DNA of 48,322 nt from Helochares maculicollis (GCA_033557835.1 JAWQRO010000217.1:1-48322), one strand, 5' to 3'. Shown: positions 22,501 to 35,270, numbered from the stretch's first letter. Translations and numbers: made by a program. The notes: a model not told the origin generated them from the letters alone.

Positions 22501-24330
22501 AAATTATTGTATTAATTTAAATTTATTGCCCATTCTCATAAATGACAGAGCTGCATAAATTAGGGAAACTACCAGCATTTCGACGAATACATATATTTGC
22601 TTAACGCCATGCGTTAACATTTCTATTGACTTATTATGTCAATAATAAGCATTACATTCACTATGCATGTACAAACATTCCAGATTTTTCGGATTTAATG
22701 AGCTATTTTTAAAATGCATGCATGATAGATAATTTAGTGATAATCATTTAGTAAACTTCTTGCTATTCTTTGTTTTCCTATTTAAAATGTGTGTAGTTCG
22801 TTTGTTTATTATGACAAGCGGTAATTTAAATTGTTGATCCTATTAGATTTTGTTTCATTGATTTCATTTAATTAAGCGCCATTTTCTGTGAGAAATGGGG
22901 AAATAACAGAATGCTTCCTGACATTAATATATGTATGCAAGCCGGAAACATTTGCATGAACCTCAATTGATGTCATTAACAGTTCAGATAATAGTTGTTT
23001 AGTGTGTATTATTATATTGTCGATTTTAAATTCTCGATTATTACATGAAGTGTATAGGAAATGGAAGGCGCTTAAATCATTTTTGATCATTTTAGGCATA
23101 TCGCCTCAATAGCACTTATTTAATACTAATAAACTAATCGTTCGAGTTGTCTTTAAAGTGTAAAGCGATACACAAAACTCCATATTATATTCTTATATAA
23201 AATTTCGATTGAACAAATTAATTTTACATGCCTGCCAAAATTGTTATGACAAGTAATTTTCGATCAACAAACCTGTCCTTTACTCGTTTTGTTTTAATTA
23301 CAAGACATTTAAAATTTGAAATTATGAATTAGACAAATGATATAAATAATAGATAAGCGGTAGGAAGTGCAAAACATGAAAATGTGAGTATATAAATCTA
23401 ATCATTTATAAGAAGACGCTAAGTGAACAATCCAGATTTAAAATTTTGTACCTAGCCCCAATTATGTAATTTTTAAAAGTACTTACAAATTTATTGAGGA
23501 TTTTTAAATGTTAATCAAATTATACAGCGCGTGGAAACATGAAGTTGGAAAATTAAGTGCATGCCGATGTGATATTAGGATACCTATGGAATTTATACCG
23601 TGTAAACGCTTTCAAACCAGTAATTTTAAATGGTACGATTTGAATATTAATTGATTTTGAACACAAGTCAGCGCTTTGCCGTTATAAATACGATTTATAC
23701 CTAACAGTGATTGGGCAAAAACCCCCGGCGATTAGAGGACAAAAGTAACATTATTATTTACGCGCAAACCGCACTAATTACCCAGGTTTATACCTGAACG
23801 TCCACTTAATAAAAAGCGTTCGAAAATATATTCGGCAGGAGGCACCGGAATCAGAATTCTGTCGGACATATTTTCCAATCATAAGGACCTTTATTCGTTC
23901 GTTATGTGCCCTACCTTGGGATTGTATAGACTCAACGCAGACGACCGCTGACATACAAGAAATTAAGAATTTGCCGCGCCTAATACATATTTTGCACTAC
24001 ATCATTTTCAAAACCTCTTCATAACTGTTCAAAGTCTGTAACCACGTCTAACGCGATTTACTCCACAAAAAATATATGTTTAATCTACGAAACCCACATC
24101 AAATCAAATCCACAGATTCATGCGAATTCCCGTTACATCATGTGTTAACAACTTCTTTTTTGGTAATTAAGGACCACATAAGATTGTTTGAAGAAGTTGA
24201 TGTTACCTTTCTAGGAAATTACTGCCGCTTGTAGTAATCCCAAAAATTGAATTAAAAACACCACAAATAACAAATGTCATACACTATAACGCACGGTATC
24301 ACCACTTTATAAGTTTTAAACGTGTTTACT
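16501..24330. other. 7.8-kb AT-rich gene desert
   Basis: No coding region is supported. All open frames are short (under 100 residues) and lack known motifs. Some stretches look non-random (for example 18880-19140 and 23670-23830, the latter with GATTAGAGGACAAAAGTAAC and TTATTTACGCGCAAACCGC), which may be conserved regulatory elements. A POU-type octamer-like ATTTGCATG lies near 19117-19126. The stretch could be intergenic or a long intron. Confidence 0.4.
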
Positions 24331-24333
24331 TAC

Positions 24334-24430
24334 TCTCACATCACACGGCTTCCCATAACACCGCGTCTTTCACTCCGCACCGTGATGCATATTTGTAACA
24401 TACAACAGGTGGTTCTACAGAACTCCACAC
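24334..24430 (-). promoter_or_regulatory. Possible divergent 5' untranslated exon and shared promoter
   Basis: Read on the minus strand, a GC-richer segment ends in GTGTGATGTGAGA followed by GTAAGTAAAC, which is a strong splice donor at 24328-24333. The segment contains only a very short upstream frame (ATG GGA AGC ... TGA). It lies about 190-280 bases upstream of the MFAP1 start codon, so this would be a head-to-head arrangement with a bidirectional promoter. This is an inference from the donor and composition alone; the downstream exons of such a gene were not found. Confidence 0.22.
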
Positions 24431-24581
24431 AAAATACCTTTTGAATCCTGCCGTTGGCAGCACTGGCGCAGCGTTGGTTACCAAACTAATTTTAGTTTGC
24501 ACCCCTGCATTTACTGTTACTTATATTTGTGTCAACACTGATTATTGTTACTTTAATATTACTTAGTTTTTTAAAGATTTT

Positions 24582-24586
24582 TCAGT
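24582..24586 (+). promoter_or_regulatory. Candidate MFAP1 initiator (TCAGT)
   Basis: TCAGT, the arthropod initiator consensus, occurs about 30 bases before the MFAP1 start codon. No TATA box is seen at the proper distance, as is usual for housekeeping genes. An 8-bp palindrome, CAAACTAATTTTAGTTTG, lies upstream at 24482-24499. Confidence 0.35.
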
Positions 24587-24615
24587 AGTTCAAGGGAGCA
24601 AAAGAAGATTTCAAA

Positions 24616-27600
24616 ATGATGAATTCACAGAGTGTATTTGGAATTCAAAGTACTGCAGGCGCCGTCCCCATTAGAAATGAAAAAGGTAAAATAAACTTTT
24701 ATTCTAACCTCACTATTTTCCTCGCCCTATTGGAATAGCGTTTAAGACTATAATAGAGTTAACAGTAAAGAAACTTATTGTAGATTGAGACATTATGATT
24801 TATAGTACACATTCGTACCCAGAACTATACTTTATTACCCAAAATATTATCCCTAGTACAAGGTTGTTTTTATTCCGATTGAAATAATGATGAAAGCGGC
24901 GAACTCCTGCACTTTATCTCATATGTTCTGTAACGTGTGCAACATACCTTTTCGAGCCACAACCCTCATGTCAACATACCATCTGATCCTTGGCCTTTCG
25001 AGACTTATCGCCGCGGTATTCATTCAGTTATTGAGCATTTTGGCATTATGATCTATTGATCTACACTTTGGATTCATTACGATTTTACTTACATCTTCTA
25101 TCGCCCTGCTTTTACTTTTCCCTACTAGAGTTCTATCCAGTACTTTATTTTCAATATTTTGGTTCCCAAATTAAGCCAACTCACTTGAATTTTTTTGATC
25201 ATTCTTGCAGTTAATGCTTATGTTTCTCTGATATCTAACCAAATTGGGGTTACTCGATATTCTAGAACCAAAATTTTAATTTTTGTTGTTAATGATGATG
25301 TTTCCAAGTATATTGTTTCCAGAAAAAAAATTAAAATTCGGAGTAAACTAGTTTTCAAGTTAAGGAGTAGTAGATGTAGGAGGTTTTTTGTTGAAATAAT
25401 ATTGAAATATGGTTGACAATCGCTAGTTGATTGGAACCCTGCTACATCATAGAACTTAAATGCATTTTATTGCTATTGTCTTATCCATACTGTCCGTGTA
25501 TTCTATATTATAGTGTTTATTATTTTTACTCTACTATGAATGTTTTCATTTTAATACATTATTTTGAAGTGTGGTTGATTTACATGTTAGCAAAAATGTG
25601 ATCTAAACTCTGCGAATTTACAAAATTGTAAATAATAGCTGATCTAGGATTGAACATGTTAACTTAAATTAAATCTGGAGCAAATATATGCTTCATATAT
25701 TAATTTGTTGCTCTCAGCATGTACCATAAATCTTTGTTAGTTATTATTAATAGAAAGTTGAAACAAAAAATATTTTGCCTTCAATTTCTAACATCTACCA
25801 CCCCTTTACGTTTCAGAATCTATTTATAATACAACCTGTATGATTTGTGGGTTAGATGCACATTATTTTAATTATGCTCATATTTATTGTTACTTCTTCT
25901 GTTTTTTGTTTTAGTTTTTGACTACTTTATGCAGTTCTTCGGGTTTATTAGGAATATTTCTTTGTCTGCATGTTTCAGGTTGTTTAGCCCAATGCTTTCT
26001 TGCAAATATCCTTCGTTGCTTAGTTTGAACATCAGAGGTGATATTATGGTGCCTAGTGTTAGATCTTTATATATATTCTATAAGATTGGTGCATCATGAA
26101 ATGATTTGACTATAGATTATATTTTAATGTTTATATTTTTACTTGTTTTAATGATATTACATTGTTTACCATTGTTTTCTAATGCAGACACTTATTGAAT
26201 AATAGTTTGAGGTTTTTAAAAAGTTCTGTGTCACCTACTTTTATCAGCTTTGATGTTAATCGTCTTATTACCTGGTGCTTAATTTGTTTTTAGATCCTTA
26301 ATATCTTACATCAATGTCCATGTCCTCTATATCTATATGTTTAATTGTTCTCTCTGTAATTGTTGCTAATTATCTGACTTTTGAGTTATACAGAATTTCT
26401 CTACTATATCTGATATCTTTCTTATTGTTTGTATTAACAAATTATTACTTATTAAAGTCACCATATCTTTTATTTTTCATATTAGAACTGTTATACTTTA
26501 ACTATCTTCTACTGCCCTCCTAAATTTCTGCAATGTGTTCCTGAATTTTTATATGAATATGTTTATTTATTTCAGTTAATTCTACTTTTTCCATGTTTAC
26601 CTTCAGTTGCCAAACATTACTGGCCAATTTAAATAACTACATAACAAAATCATATATATAATAGTTTGCATGTTGTTCATACCTTTAATTTAAGCTTTAA
26701 ACAGAACTTATATTGAATAACCTTGTAAATTTTTAGTAATGCAATTTTAAGCATTATCACTAAACAAACAGCAGCATTGGCATTACTATTATTTCTCCAT
26801 ATATTTTTAAACTTTTATGAACAAATTGTTATTTTTTTTAATATTTGATATAATATATCAAATGTACAACTAGGTAATATTCTAGTTGAGTAGCATTCCG
26901 GTTAATTTTCTAGTTGTTTAAGTTGCCTCAAGACTTGCAAATAAATTCTGCTTGCTTTCACTGTACCACTCACAATACTTGAAAATAACCAGTAATCTTC
27001 TACCATTCACAACTGGGCAACTGTGTCTTCAGTCCAGCTAATTCAAACTTTGCCTTTAATTAAAAATGTCTACTAATCTTTTAATATCAAAAATGTAGTG
27101 ACTGTGCTAAGCAAAGCAAGAAGCATTTATTTTATTGTTTAATAAAAAATATGGAGTGTCTCCACTCAACATTTCCTTATAAATATATGTACTGCATAAA
27201 AGTATATGCGATTAATAATAACAAATCCACAAACACATATACGCTATACAAAAATAAAAACAAAAGTTGCAATTTTCATAATTTCAAGTTGAAACTATAC
27301 ATAAATGTATTCTCTGGAATACCAGCCAAAATTTTTCCTAAAAAATCGCAACATTGAACGCCCGTAAACCTGCATTATATTCCATTTTTAAAGTATGAAT
27401 TCATAACATAAAGAGCAAAACCGATAGGCTGAGATTCGACGCCAAATGTAATAGAAGAAGAAGCATCTTAGCCAGCGTGTGTCAAATTTTCTTCACAAGC
27501 TTAAACTTTAAATCTAATATTTTGTATGCTAGTAATATAATTTAATAATAACGCTACATTTTTCCTATGTAGTAAATGAATGCTACATTAGTACTTATTT

Positions 27601-29790
27601 TATTCCCACCAAAATTAAAAATAGGATTTAAAATCAATTGTACCAAAAAAAATGTAAAACACTGGACCAGACTCAAACGCCAGACCGTGGCATTAAATGA
27701 TGATAGCGATTTATAAATTTTAATAAGTTTTGCTAGTTTTTGGCTCGATAATGGAATAAAACCTATGCATTAGTGCTTTCTATATAGTAATTCTTCATTC
27801 TTTAGCACCTCAACCGAAAATATTGCTAAAAAATTATATTTTTTTGTAACAAGTTTTTACAAAAAAATCAGTTTCTTGTAGTTTTTTTGCCTTGAAACAT
27901 TATATATAAGATTTTTTTTAGTGTTTTTCGGACATGTAATAAATTTTACGTCAATAGTTCTTTGTAAACGCTTAGTTTACTTGACAGAATCTCAAGACTT
28001 TGTTGGTAAACAGGTACTTCGACTGTCATAAATACCTCAACAGTTGATACAGATTTAAGTTTTTGCAATAATAACCGTGTACCAAATTTCATCGCTTCTC
28101 CTCAAATGGTCTAACCACTATCATGTGTACATACATACACACACAGACAGCATGCCAAAAATGGTCAAACTGAAGTCAGAGGTACTCAAAACATTCTTAG
28201 CTGCAAGATGCCAAAACTGATTTACTTCGAGTATTCATTCTGTAATACCTACATCAGAAATATTAAATGACTCCAATTTATTTTTTTATGTAAATTTCAG
28301 GTGAGCTATCTATGCAAAAAGTCAAAGTGCACAGATATGTCTCAGGAAAAAGGCCAGATTACGCACAACATGAAAAGTCAGAATCAGAAAGCGAAGAAGA
28401 TGACTTTCTGGAGAAACGGAATCAACACCCATATCCTGCTCCATCGCCAGAACAAGTGCCTAGTGATGATGACATGAATGATCCACGTTTAAGGAGATTG
28501 AAAATCAGAGAAACAGATACAGAAGTCAGACCCGAAAGGCGCCGCCACATTGAAGAACCTGAAATTTTGCAGTCCAGTGAAGATGAGGAAGAAAAAGAAC
28601 CAATCAACCTACCTGGTAAGTTTCTTGAGTATTTTTAAATTAAATCAAAAATAGATGAAATTCCTAGGTTGTATTTTAAAGTTTAGAATAATTATTTATA
28701 ATTTGTTACTACTTTTCATTCAGAACCAAAGCACACATTAGAAGCACCTGAAGATGATGAGTCAGAAGTGGAACTAAGCGATAGCGAAATAGAAAAACGA
28801 AGAGAACAACTCAAAACTCGCATACTAACCAAACAGGAAGAGGAAGAATTTATGACAAAAGAAGAAGAAAATAAATCAGATTCTGAATCATCAGAAAGCT
28901 CGGAATATGAAGAGCTCACAGATTCAGAAGAAGAAACTGGGCCACGCTTGAAACCCATTTTTGTTAGGAAACGTGATCGGCTTACAATCATTGAAAAGGA
29001 AAAAGAAACACAGAAACAGAAACAAATAGAACTTGAAGCACAACGAGTTGCTGAAGAAAGACGCCGACAGACACTTAGGATGGTCGAGGAATCTATACGC
29101 AAGGAACAACAGCTAAAAAATAAGGAAAACAACGAGCCCAATATTAATGATGTTTGTACTGACGATGAAAATGATGAAGTGGAATATGAAGCTTGGAAGC
29201 TAAGAGAGTTAAAACGTATAAAGCGAGATCGCGAAGAAAGAGAAGCGTATGTAACAATTTTTATTTTAATTTACATATAATGCAATTGCTATGCATTTTA
29301 TTCTACTTTATAAGTTTTATACTTAACAAGAGGCTAATTATTTACTTGGACTTCTTACAGAATTGAAAAAGAGCGACTTGAAATTGAACGAATGAGAAAC
29401 TTGACTGAAGAAGAACGCAGATTGGAAATGAGATTGAACCCCAAGCAAGTTACTAATAAAGCAGTTAAAGGCAAATATAAATTCTTGCAGAAATACTACC
29501 ATAGAGGTGCTTTCTACCTTGATAATGAAGATGAAGTGTACAAAAGAGACTTTTCACAAGCAACTCTGGAAGATCACTTTGACAAAACTATCCTGCCCAA
29601 AGTTATGCAAGTGAAAAACTTTGGCAGGTCAGGACGTACTAAATATACTCATTTGGTAGATCAAGATACAACACAGTTCGATTCCCCATGGATAACAGGA
29701 ACATCTCAAAATGTGAAGTTCCATAGTACACAAGCAGGGGGATCAAAGCAAATATTTGATCGGCCGTCACTGAAAAAAAGGAAAGTCTAA
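24616..29790 (+). CDS. MFAP1: Microfibrillar-associated protein 1 (spliceosome factor), four coding exons
   Basis: Despite its name, MFAP1 is a nuclear protein of the spliceosomal B complex, which works with Prp38 and Snu23 at activation of the spliceosome. Coding exons are 24616-24685, 28301-28615, 28724-29246 and 29361-29790. All introns are GT-AG, the phases join correctly, and the sum is 445 residues plus stop (human MFAP1 is about 440). Landmarks in order are the N-terminal IQSTAGAVPIRNEKGELSMQ; KVKVHRYVSGKRPDY; acidic serine-rich stretches (residues about 45-200); EETGPRLKPIFVRKRDR; a long charged coiled coil (EAWKLRELKRIKRDREER); then EERRLEMRLNPKQV, TNKAVKGKYKFLQKYYHRGA and TILPKVMQVKNFGRSGRTKY. 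It ends in a basic KKRKV. Two start codons are adjacent (24616 and 24619). The gene is intact. Confidence 0.95.
24900..25170 (-). mobile_element. Possible non-LTR retrotransposon tail remnant
   Basis: Minus-strand translation gives a LDRTLVGKSKSRAIEDV stretch and then SLERPRIRWYVDMRVVARK in one frame. The RPRxRWxxDM pattern is typical of the C-terminal end of LINE reverse transcriptase proteins. Only this short region is recognisable and stops interrupt it. Assignment is weak. Confidence 0.3.
27148..28230 (+). repeat. Long copy of dispersed repeat family A
   Basis: It starts with GGAGTGTCTCCACTCAAC and TATAAATATATGTA plus GCATAAAAGTA, like the copies at 4028 and 30300. It ends with GTTGATACAGATTTAAG, TACCAAATTTCATCGCT, CTATCATGTGTAC, ATACACACACAGACA and CATGCCAAAAATGGTCAAA, like 30850-31010 and 7190-7345. 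About 1.1 kb, no open frame. The end lies roughly 70 bases before the splice acceptor of MFAP1 exon 2. Confidence 0.65.
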
Positions 29791-29830
29791 CTTTTAAAAA
29801 TTATTTCTTATAATTTGTAAATATTGATAT

Positions 29831-29836
29831 AATAAA
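29831..29836 (+). terminator. MFAP1 polyadenylation signal AATAAA
   Basis: A canonical AATAAA lies 40 bases after the stop codon, followed by T- and GT-rich sequence (TGCGTTGTTTCATCTTTTTAG). This gives a short 3' untranslated region. Confidence 0.7.
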
Positions 29837-29849
29837 TGTAAATGATAAT

Positions 29850-30295
29850 AGCTATGCGTTGTTTCATCTTTTTAGTTTAAAACATCTATATATTAGAGAA
29901 ATTAGCTAAAAAATAATGATAATTTCAATGGATCATTGATCAGATGGAAGGCTGATCTTTTAAATGGTGTAAAGTTTGTGTGTATATGTTATAGAAAAGA
30001 ATTTATGACATTTCATTGTTTAAAAGAAGAAAATAAGGATGACATTTTTATAACAATTCACATTTTAAAAACTATAAATGCCGCAGAGGGATATTGAACT
30101 TTAAATGTTTGTTTAAATCTAAGAAGTGCATATTGACCCATTTTTCAAAAGTTGACTATAAAGGAGCTAATTATTATGTCTGTTTGAGTTTAAAGAAGTG
30201 CATTTTAAGCCATTTTCCAATAAAGGGCAATTAAATATCTACACCACTGTTAATGCTAAAGATGGGAAAATTGACATGATTTTTCTTTATATTTT
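29850..30295. other. Intergenic sequence after MFAP1
   Basis: AT-rich sequence with no gene. It contains a loosely repeated phrase: AAGAAGTGCATATTGACCCATTTTTCAAA at about 30121 and AAGAAGTGCATTTTAAGCCATTTTCCAA at about 30193, a direct repeat about 72 bases apart. Confidence 0.5.
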
Positions 30296-30299
30296 AAAA

Positions 30300-31020
30300 G
30301 ATCAGGAATGTCTCCACTCATTCCAGTCTAAATACATGTAGAGCATAAGTGAAAACCTGTGAATCTTAATAATTTAACAATAAAAGACGTATGTACAAAG
30401 AAAAACATATTTTTTTATAATTTACTTACACTTCATTATTTTTAACAAAACAATAAAATCATACAGAATCTTCAATTGATTCTCAGTAAATATATATAAC
30501 GGTGGCATTTTTAATTTAACTTTATGTAATGTGCAATGTTTTATATTAACAAAGAAGTAAAAAAAGTTCATAGCTAAAATATTGATTCAATTTGCTAGTG
30601 TAAATTTATTACTAAAAAAATCAAATTTATGCATGTTAAGATCCACTTTTGGTTTCCCAATTCACACAGAACTACTTGTAGCTAATTACTTCCAATTATG
30701 CTGAAAATTATACCTACTATTTTTTCGTTGCATTGAAAACTTGCACATACTTGATACCTCTATTTTAACAAATAATTGACTTGAAAATATTTCATAACTG
30801 CATAGATAATCACGTACTTCCGGTGGTCCTACGTGCCTCAAAACTTGATACAGATCTAAGACTTTATACCAAATTTCATTGCTCCACTTCATAGAGTCTG
30901 GCCGCTATCATGTTTACTTAGACACATATATCATGTCAAAATGGAATCATGGCCTCAAACCTTGAAGATCCATCAAAATTTCAAGGTCGAATTTTTTTTA
31001 CTATACTTCATATAGTAATA
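30300..31020 (+). repeat. Second long copy of dispersed repeat family A
   Basis: The start (GGAATGTCTCCACTCA, TAAATACATGTAGAGCATAA) and the end (CTTGATACAGATCTAAG, ACCAAATTTCATTGCTCC, CTATCATGTTTAC, GATCCATCAAAATTTCAAGG, TCGAATTTTTTT) match the copy at 27148-28230 and, for the tail, 7185-7345. The copy is shorter (about 720 bp). It finishes with an imperfect hairpin, ACTATACTTCATATAGT. Confidence 0.62.
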
Positions 31021-34000
31021 TTTTATGTTTTGCCAGTCTTATTTTCATTAAGAAAAGAGAGAAAATTGTTTTTTGTAAAAATATCTATTCTTCAATAATC
31101 ATTGATCATAGATTAAGGAAATTGGTATTCATATTCGTCTTTGAAAATAATATGGCACACTTTTTACTGTTTAAAAAAATCATTCAGAAAGCATAAAAAA
31201 GTTATTAAGTGGAAAATACTGATGTTTCACATAATGTTAATGCTGCAAATTAGAAAATTTAATTCAATCAATCTGAGAAGTCCACAATGTTAAGGATTTC
31301 TGTATTTGTAGACTAAAGATAGTGTTAGAATTATCTGTGATTTAAGATTTTAGTTGTAGCCCATTTCGCCTCATATTTGTCATTGCATGTCAATATATCA
31401 AATTAATTTTGCATATCAAGTTTAAAAAAAGTTCTAAAAAAATGTATGTTCGATTTATAATGATCTAGCAATATAAACATTAGTTATGCAGTTGTAAAAT
31501 ATAGAGTATTTCAAGTTAATCTTTTGGGGTGATTAACCAACTATTGTTTGTTAAAAACAAAGAAAAAACAAGAAATATATTTTAAAGAATTACTATTAAA
31601 TAATATAAAATCTTATCATCTTAATTGTACGTTTGGATAAAAACTATCAATCTTTACAGTTATTTTCATTACACTGATTGGGCGAATATATTTTAAGTTT
31701 TGTTTTTTTCCCATAAGCCGTCTTGATAGGTATATAGGTATAAATACTAAACCGAAAATTTTGTTTAGTAGGGCAACCCTTACTATACTATTCTCTTAAA
31801 GGAAAACTTTTTTAGCACTAATAGACTAATAATATTTCCATAAAAATATGTAATTAGAAGTTATTCAGATAGTTGTAAACATTTAATATTGCAAACATTG
31901 AAATATTTTTTGATTAATTGAAATAAAACAATGTTTAAAACAAAACAGTAAATAATAGACTTAGTGGGAAAGTGCAGCAAGTACGCAATAGAAATTGTGT
32001 TTCACTTAGTAAAAGAACTTTTCAGTATTAAAAAAAATAGTAAATAATTTGATTTTTGCCATTAAATTTTGGACCAGTTTTTCAAAGTCTATTTGAACAA
32101 AGATTAGGATAAGTAGCATTTATTTTCTATTTTTAATATGTAATATATTCGATTATTGCAATCTCTGTTTAAGCGAAAAGGAAAACAGTCAGAAGATGCG
32201 TTCAAAATATTAATTTCAGCATCATTTAGTACATTAAAATTTTAATGAAATGGATATAAAGCAATATTTTAACTATAATGATTTATATGGATTTTTAAAC
32301 AAGTATCTTATTTTTAAGGAAATCCAAATATGGTTCCTCTCGGAAACAGGACTATCATAATCTTTTCATATTTCCTGTCAGTCTGTCACTATTTTTAAGG
32401 GTGCTCATTTAACAGATCCACACTAAACAAGAAATGTGAGGAAATGCTGAGTTAGTAAAGCTTATTTCATTCTTGTTGTACTCTGATTTAGTATGGCTTT
32501 TATATATTTATTAAAATGCACCATTCATATATTTTTATTATGCTTATTTAATCCTTTTTATATATTGGTGTAGTCCTATGCTTTCATTTAATCCTGAAAA
32601 TTAGAAGTTTTGATAGACGCTCAAATTGGTTGTGCCAACGGCACACCTAACCATTTTCTTGGTGTTGGAAAGTTGTTTTACATTGTCAATTAATTTTATT
32701 TGGCATTGCAACTTACAATTTAGGATTATCAAAAATGTATGTGGCCTATGTAATGGTCTTAATTGACAATTGTACTAAGAAATAAAAATCTAGTGCCCCT
32801 CTTTGAAAATAAGGGGATCCTCCTAATGTTTCCTAATGAAATAACCAGTTACAGCTATTTATCAGAATTAAATGAAAAAAACACTGTAAATGAACTAAAA
32901 TAATTTTGCTTGACCTGGGTTCAATTTCCACCTAGGAAAAAAGAAAAAGAAAAAATCTGAATTACTGACACCTACTATCGTGAATTCCCACTGATAGCTT
33001 GCAAAAGGATTAAATCTGTACTTGTCAACTAGCATTGGCATTTTCAATTTAAAACAAAACCTGTAAATCGGACATTTGCGTTCAATACTAATAAGTCCAC
33101 TTTGGAGGTAGTAAGAACTAAGATACCAAAATGCACAAAATCAAATAGAGAAAAGAAAATTTAAGGGGGTATACTCCGCAACATGGGTCGAAATACCTGC
33201 ACATGTTGATGATGATATATACTAATACATACATACAGATCAAGGTTTCAGTATAGGATTGACATAAATATATGGGAAGAACTGTTCGACGGCATCATTA
33301 ATGATAACAGGTTCAATTCGACATGTAAATCTATATTAGTTAAAGAAAAACATAAAAAGCAACCTCATGAAAACTCTTAAATGCATACAAGCCAAGCTGT
33401 GGGGAATTGCTTACCATAAATTAAATTAATGTAATATGATATTGAAATAAAAGACTACTTGCACTGCTTTTAACTTTGATTTTATTTCATAAAATAACTT
33501 ATAAAAATTTCCTCTGCAATTTGTTTAAAAAATAATAGATTCTTTCCAATAGCAAAGGCATCTGCTAGGAAACCATGTACTTTTAAACAAGTGTTCATAG
33601 CAGAATTGTTCAGTGTTCAATATAAAAACCGTTTTCAAAACTTTTGGAAAGAATTTATTGCACACTTTAAATGTTTGATGTTAATACAGCAAAACTTGGG
33701 TATCTATATCTTCAAATGGTACTATAAAACCCAGTTGCTCAAATACATCAAAATATGCAGATAGTGTTAATACACAGATAAATAAAAATATAATTTAAAT
33801 TATCATAAAAAGAAGTGAATCCCCCTGCACATATATGCTATTTGCCAAAACAAACTTGATTAATGATGTTTACCGATCATTTGTTGTATATTGTTAACAT
33901 AAATTTATTATGAAATGATGTTAAAAAAAAACAAAATTTATCACAAAACTTGCAAAAAAATAAAAACCTATAGATACTCAACCATTAAGTATGCAATGTT

Positions 34001-35270
34001 TTCCTTTAATATTTTTCAATTATAGATTTAAAGGTATGTAATTATGCCCATTATGGGAAAATCAAAGATTTATAACTAGTGACAAGCTGAATTGTCTGAA
34101 TGTTTGTCTACCATTTCTATGAATATTGGACACTAAATACTTTATTACATCGTTAAAAAGTGAACACCTTTATAGTATTTTTATTATTCTTGCAAGGAAT
34201 TTGTAATGATGGGAGTGTATTTATTTGAGCTAGTAACAGCATACTAAAATAGTTTTAATTATTTTATAATAAATTATGTATAACCTTCAATGAAACATTG
34301 TAGTTCTTCACACATTTTTAATACAATATATGTAAACTATACAGTGCCTATAATACGCACGTTTACTTTAGAAAATCAGTGAGCTGTGTTAACATGATTC
34401 ACCTTTGTTTGAAATGATGAAACATTTCTTTTTCCAGAACAATTTTGTTCAAATATTTGTGTCCTAGCACATTGTTGTTGGATAATCAACTTTTGCATTG
34501 TTTGCAAATGTTATTTTTTATTAAACTTGTAGTTATTGCAGTTTTGCTAACTAAAAAAATTCGGAATGGAAAATCTACTATATTTATGTATCAGTAGAGA
34601 AAATACCTGCACACGTTGCTAAGTACATAATAATATACAGAATGATTTACAGTGCTTTAAAGATGAAGCAACAAATCTTGTCAATAAGAAATAGACAAAC
34701 TAGGGTAAACCCAGCTCCAACAACTTAAAATCTTTTGGAAGGTACATTTATAAATTGGTATAACTCATTGAGCAAATGTACACAATACAAAGTGCATCTG
34801 TTAATTGTGCAGATACCTTGCCTTCATGTAGAAACTTATATAAACAAAAAAAGTCTTATACCATAATTGACAAAAACTATGTGAATCACCATAGCAACAG
34901 TATTAAAAATAATATCTAATTTTTCATTACAAATTAAATAGGAATCCTAATATCAGTAAACAAGAGTTATCAAAAAATTATATCTAGTTGGTTTTCTTAA
35001 TCACTATACGCTTTGATAAAATTCCAAATAAATAAGAAAAATGTGAATTATGTAGGTTCCCGATTAATTTTAAAAACAGGAATGCTGCAAATTGGACTGG
35101 AGCTACTAGTCTTATTTTGTATGCAACAGGTAGCCATTATCCCAATTTTTAAATCAATTTAACTTAGTTATTTTTAATTTCTGACAATGATGATGCATGA
35201 TTTTTATTAGTTATGTAAACCCTGTTTGAAGGAATAGTATTTGCTCAATGAACGAATACCTCTATAATAA
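31021..35270. other. Convergent intergenic region, no gene
   Basis: About 4 kb of AT-rich unique-looking sequence between the 3' ends of MFAP1 and Dicer-2. No open frame over 60 residues has support. A short phrase, AAATACCTGCACAYGTTG, occurs twice (about 33191 and 34600). Confidence 0.5.

Larger units (their letters stand above)
24686..28300 (+). other. MFAP1 intron 1 (3.6 kb) with repeat debris
   Basis: The intron runs from the donor GGTAAAATAA at 24686 to the acceptor TAAATTTCAG ending at 28300. It contains a weak LINE tail remnant on the minus strand (about 24900-25170), AT-rich unique sequence, a small palindrome ATTTGATATAATATATCAAAT (about 26843-26863), and a long copy of repeat family A (about 27148-28230). 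Open frames inside (25195-25416, 25887-26099, 26314-26523) are hydrophobic chance frames in T-rich sequence. Confidence 0.8.

Noticed and set aside
28422..29141. Minus-strand serine-rich ORFs (61 and 141 residues)
   Set aside because: They are antisense shadows of the acidic MFAP1 exons 2 and 3.
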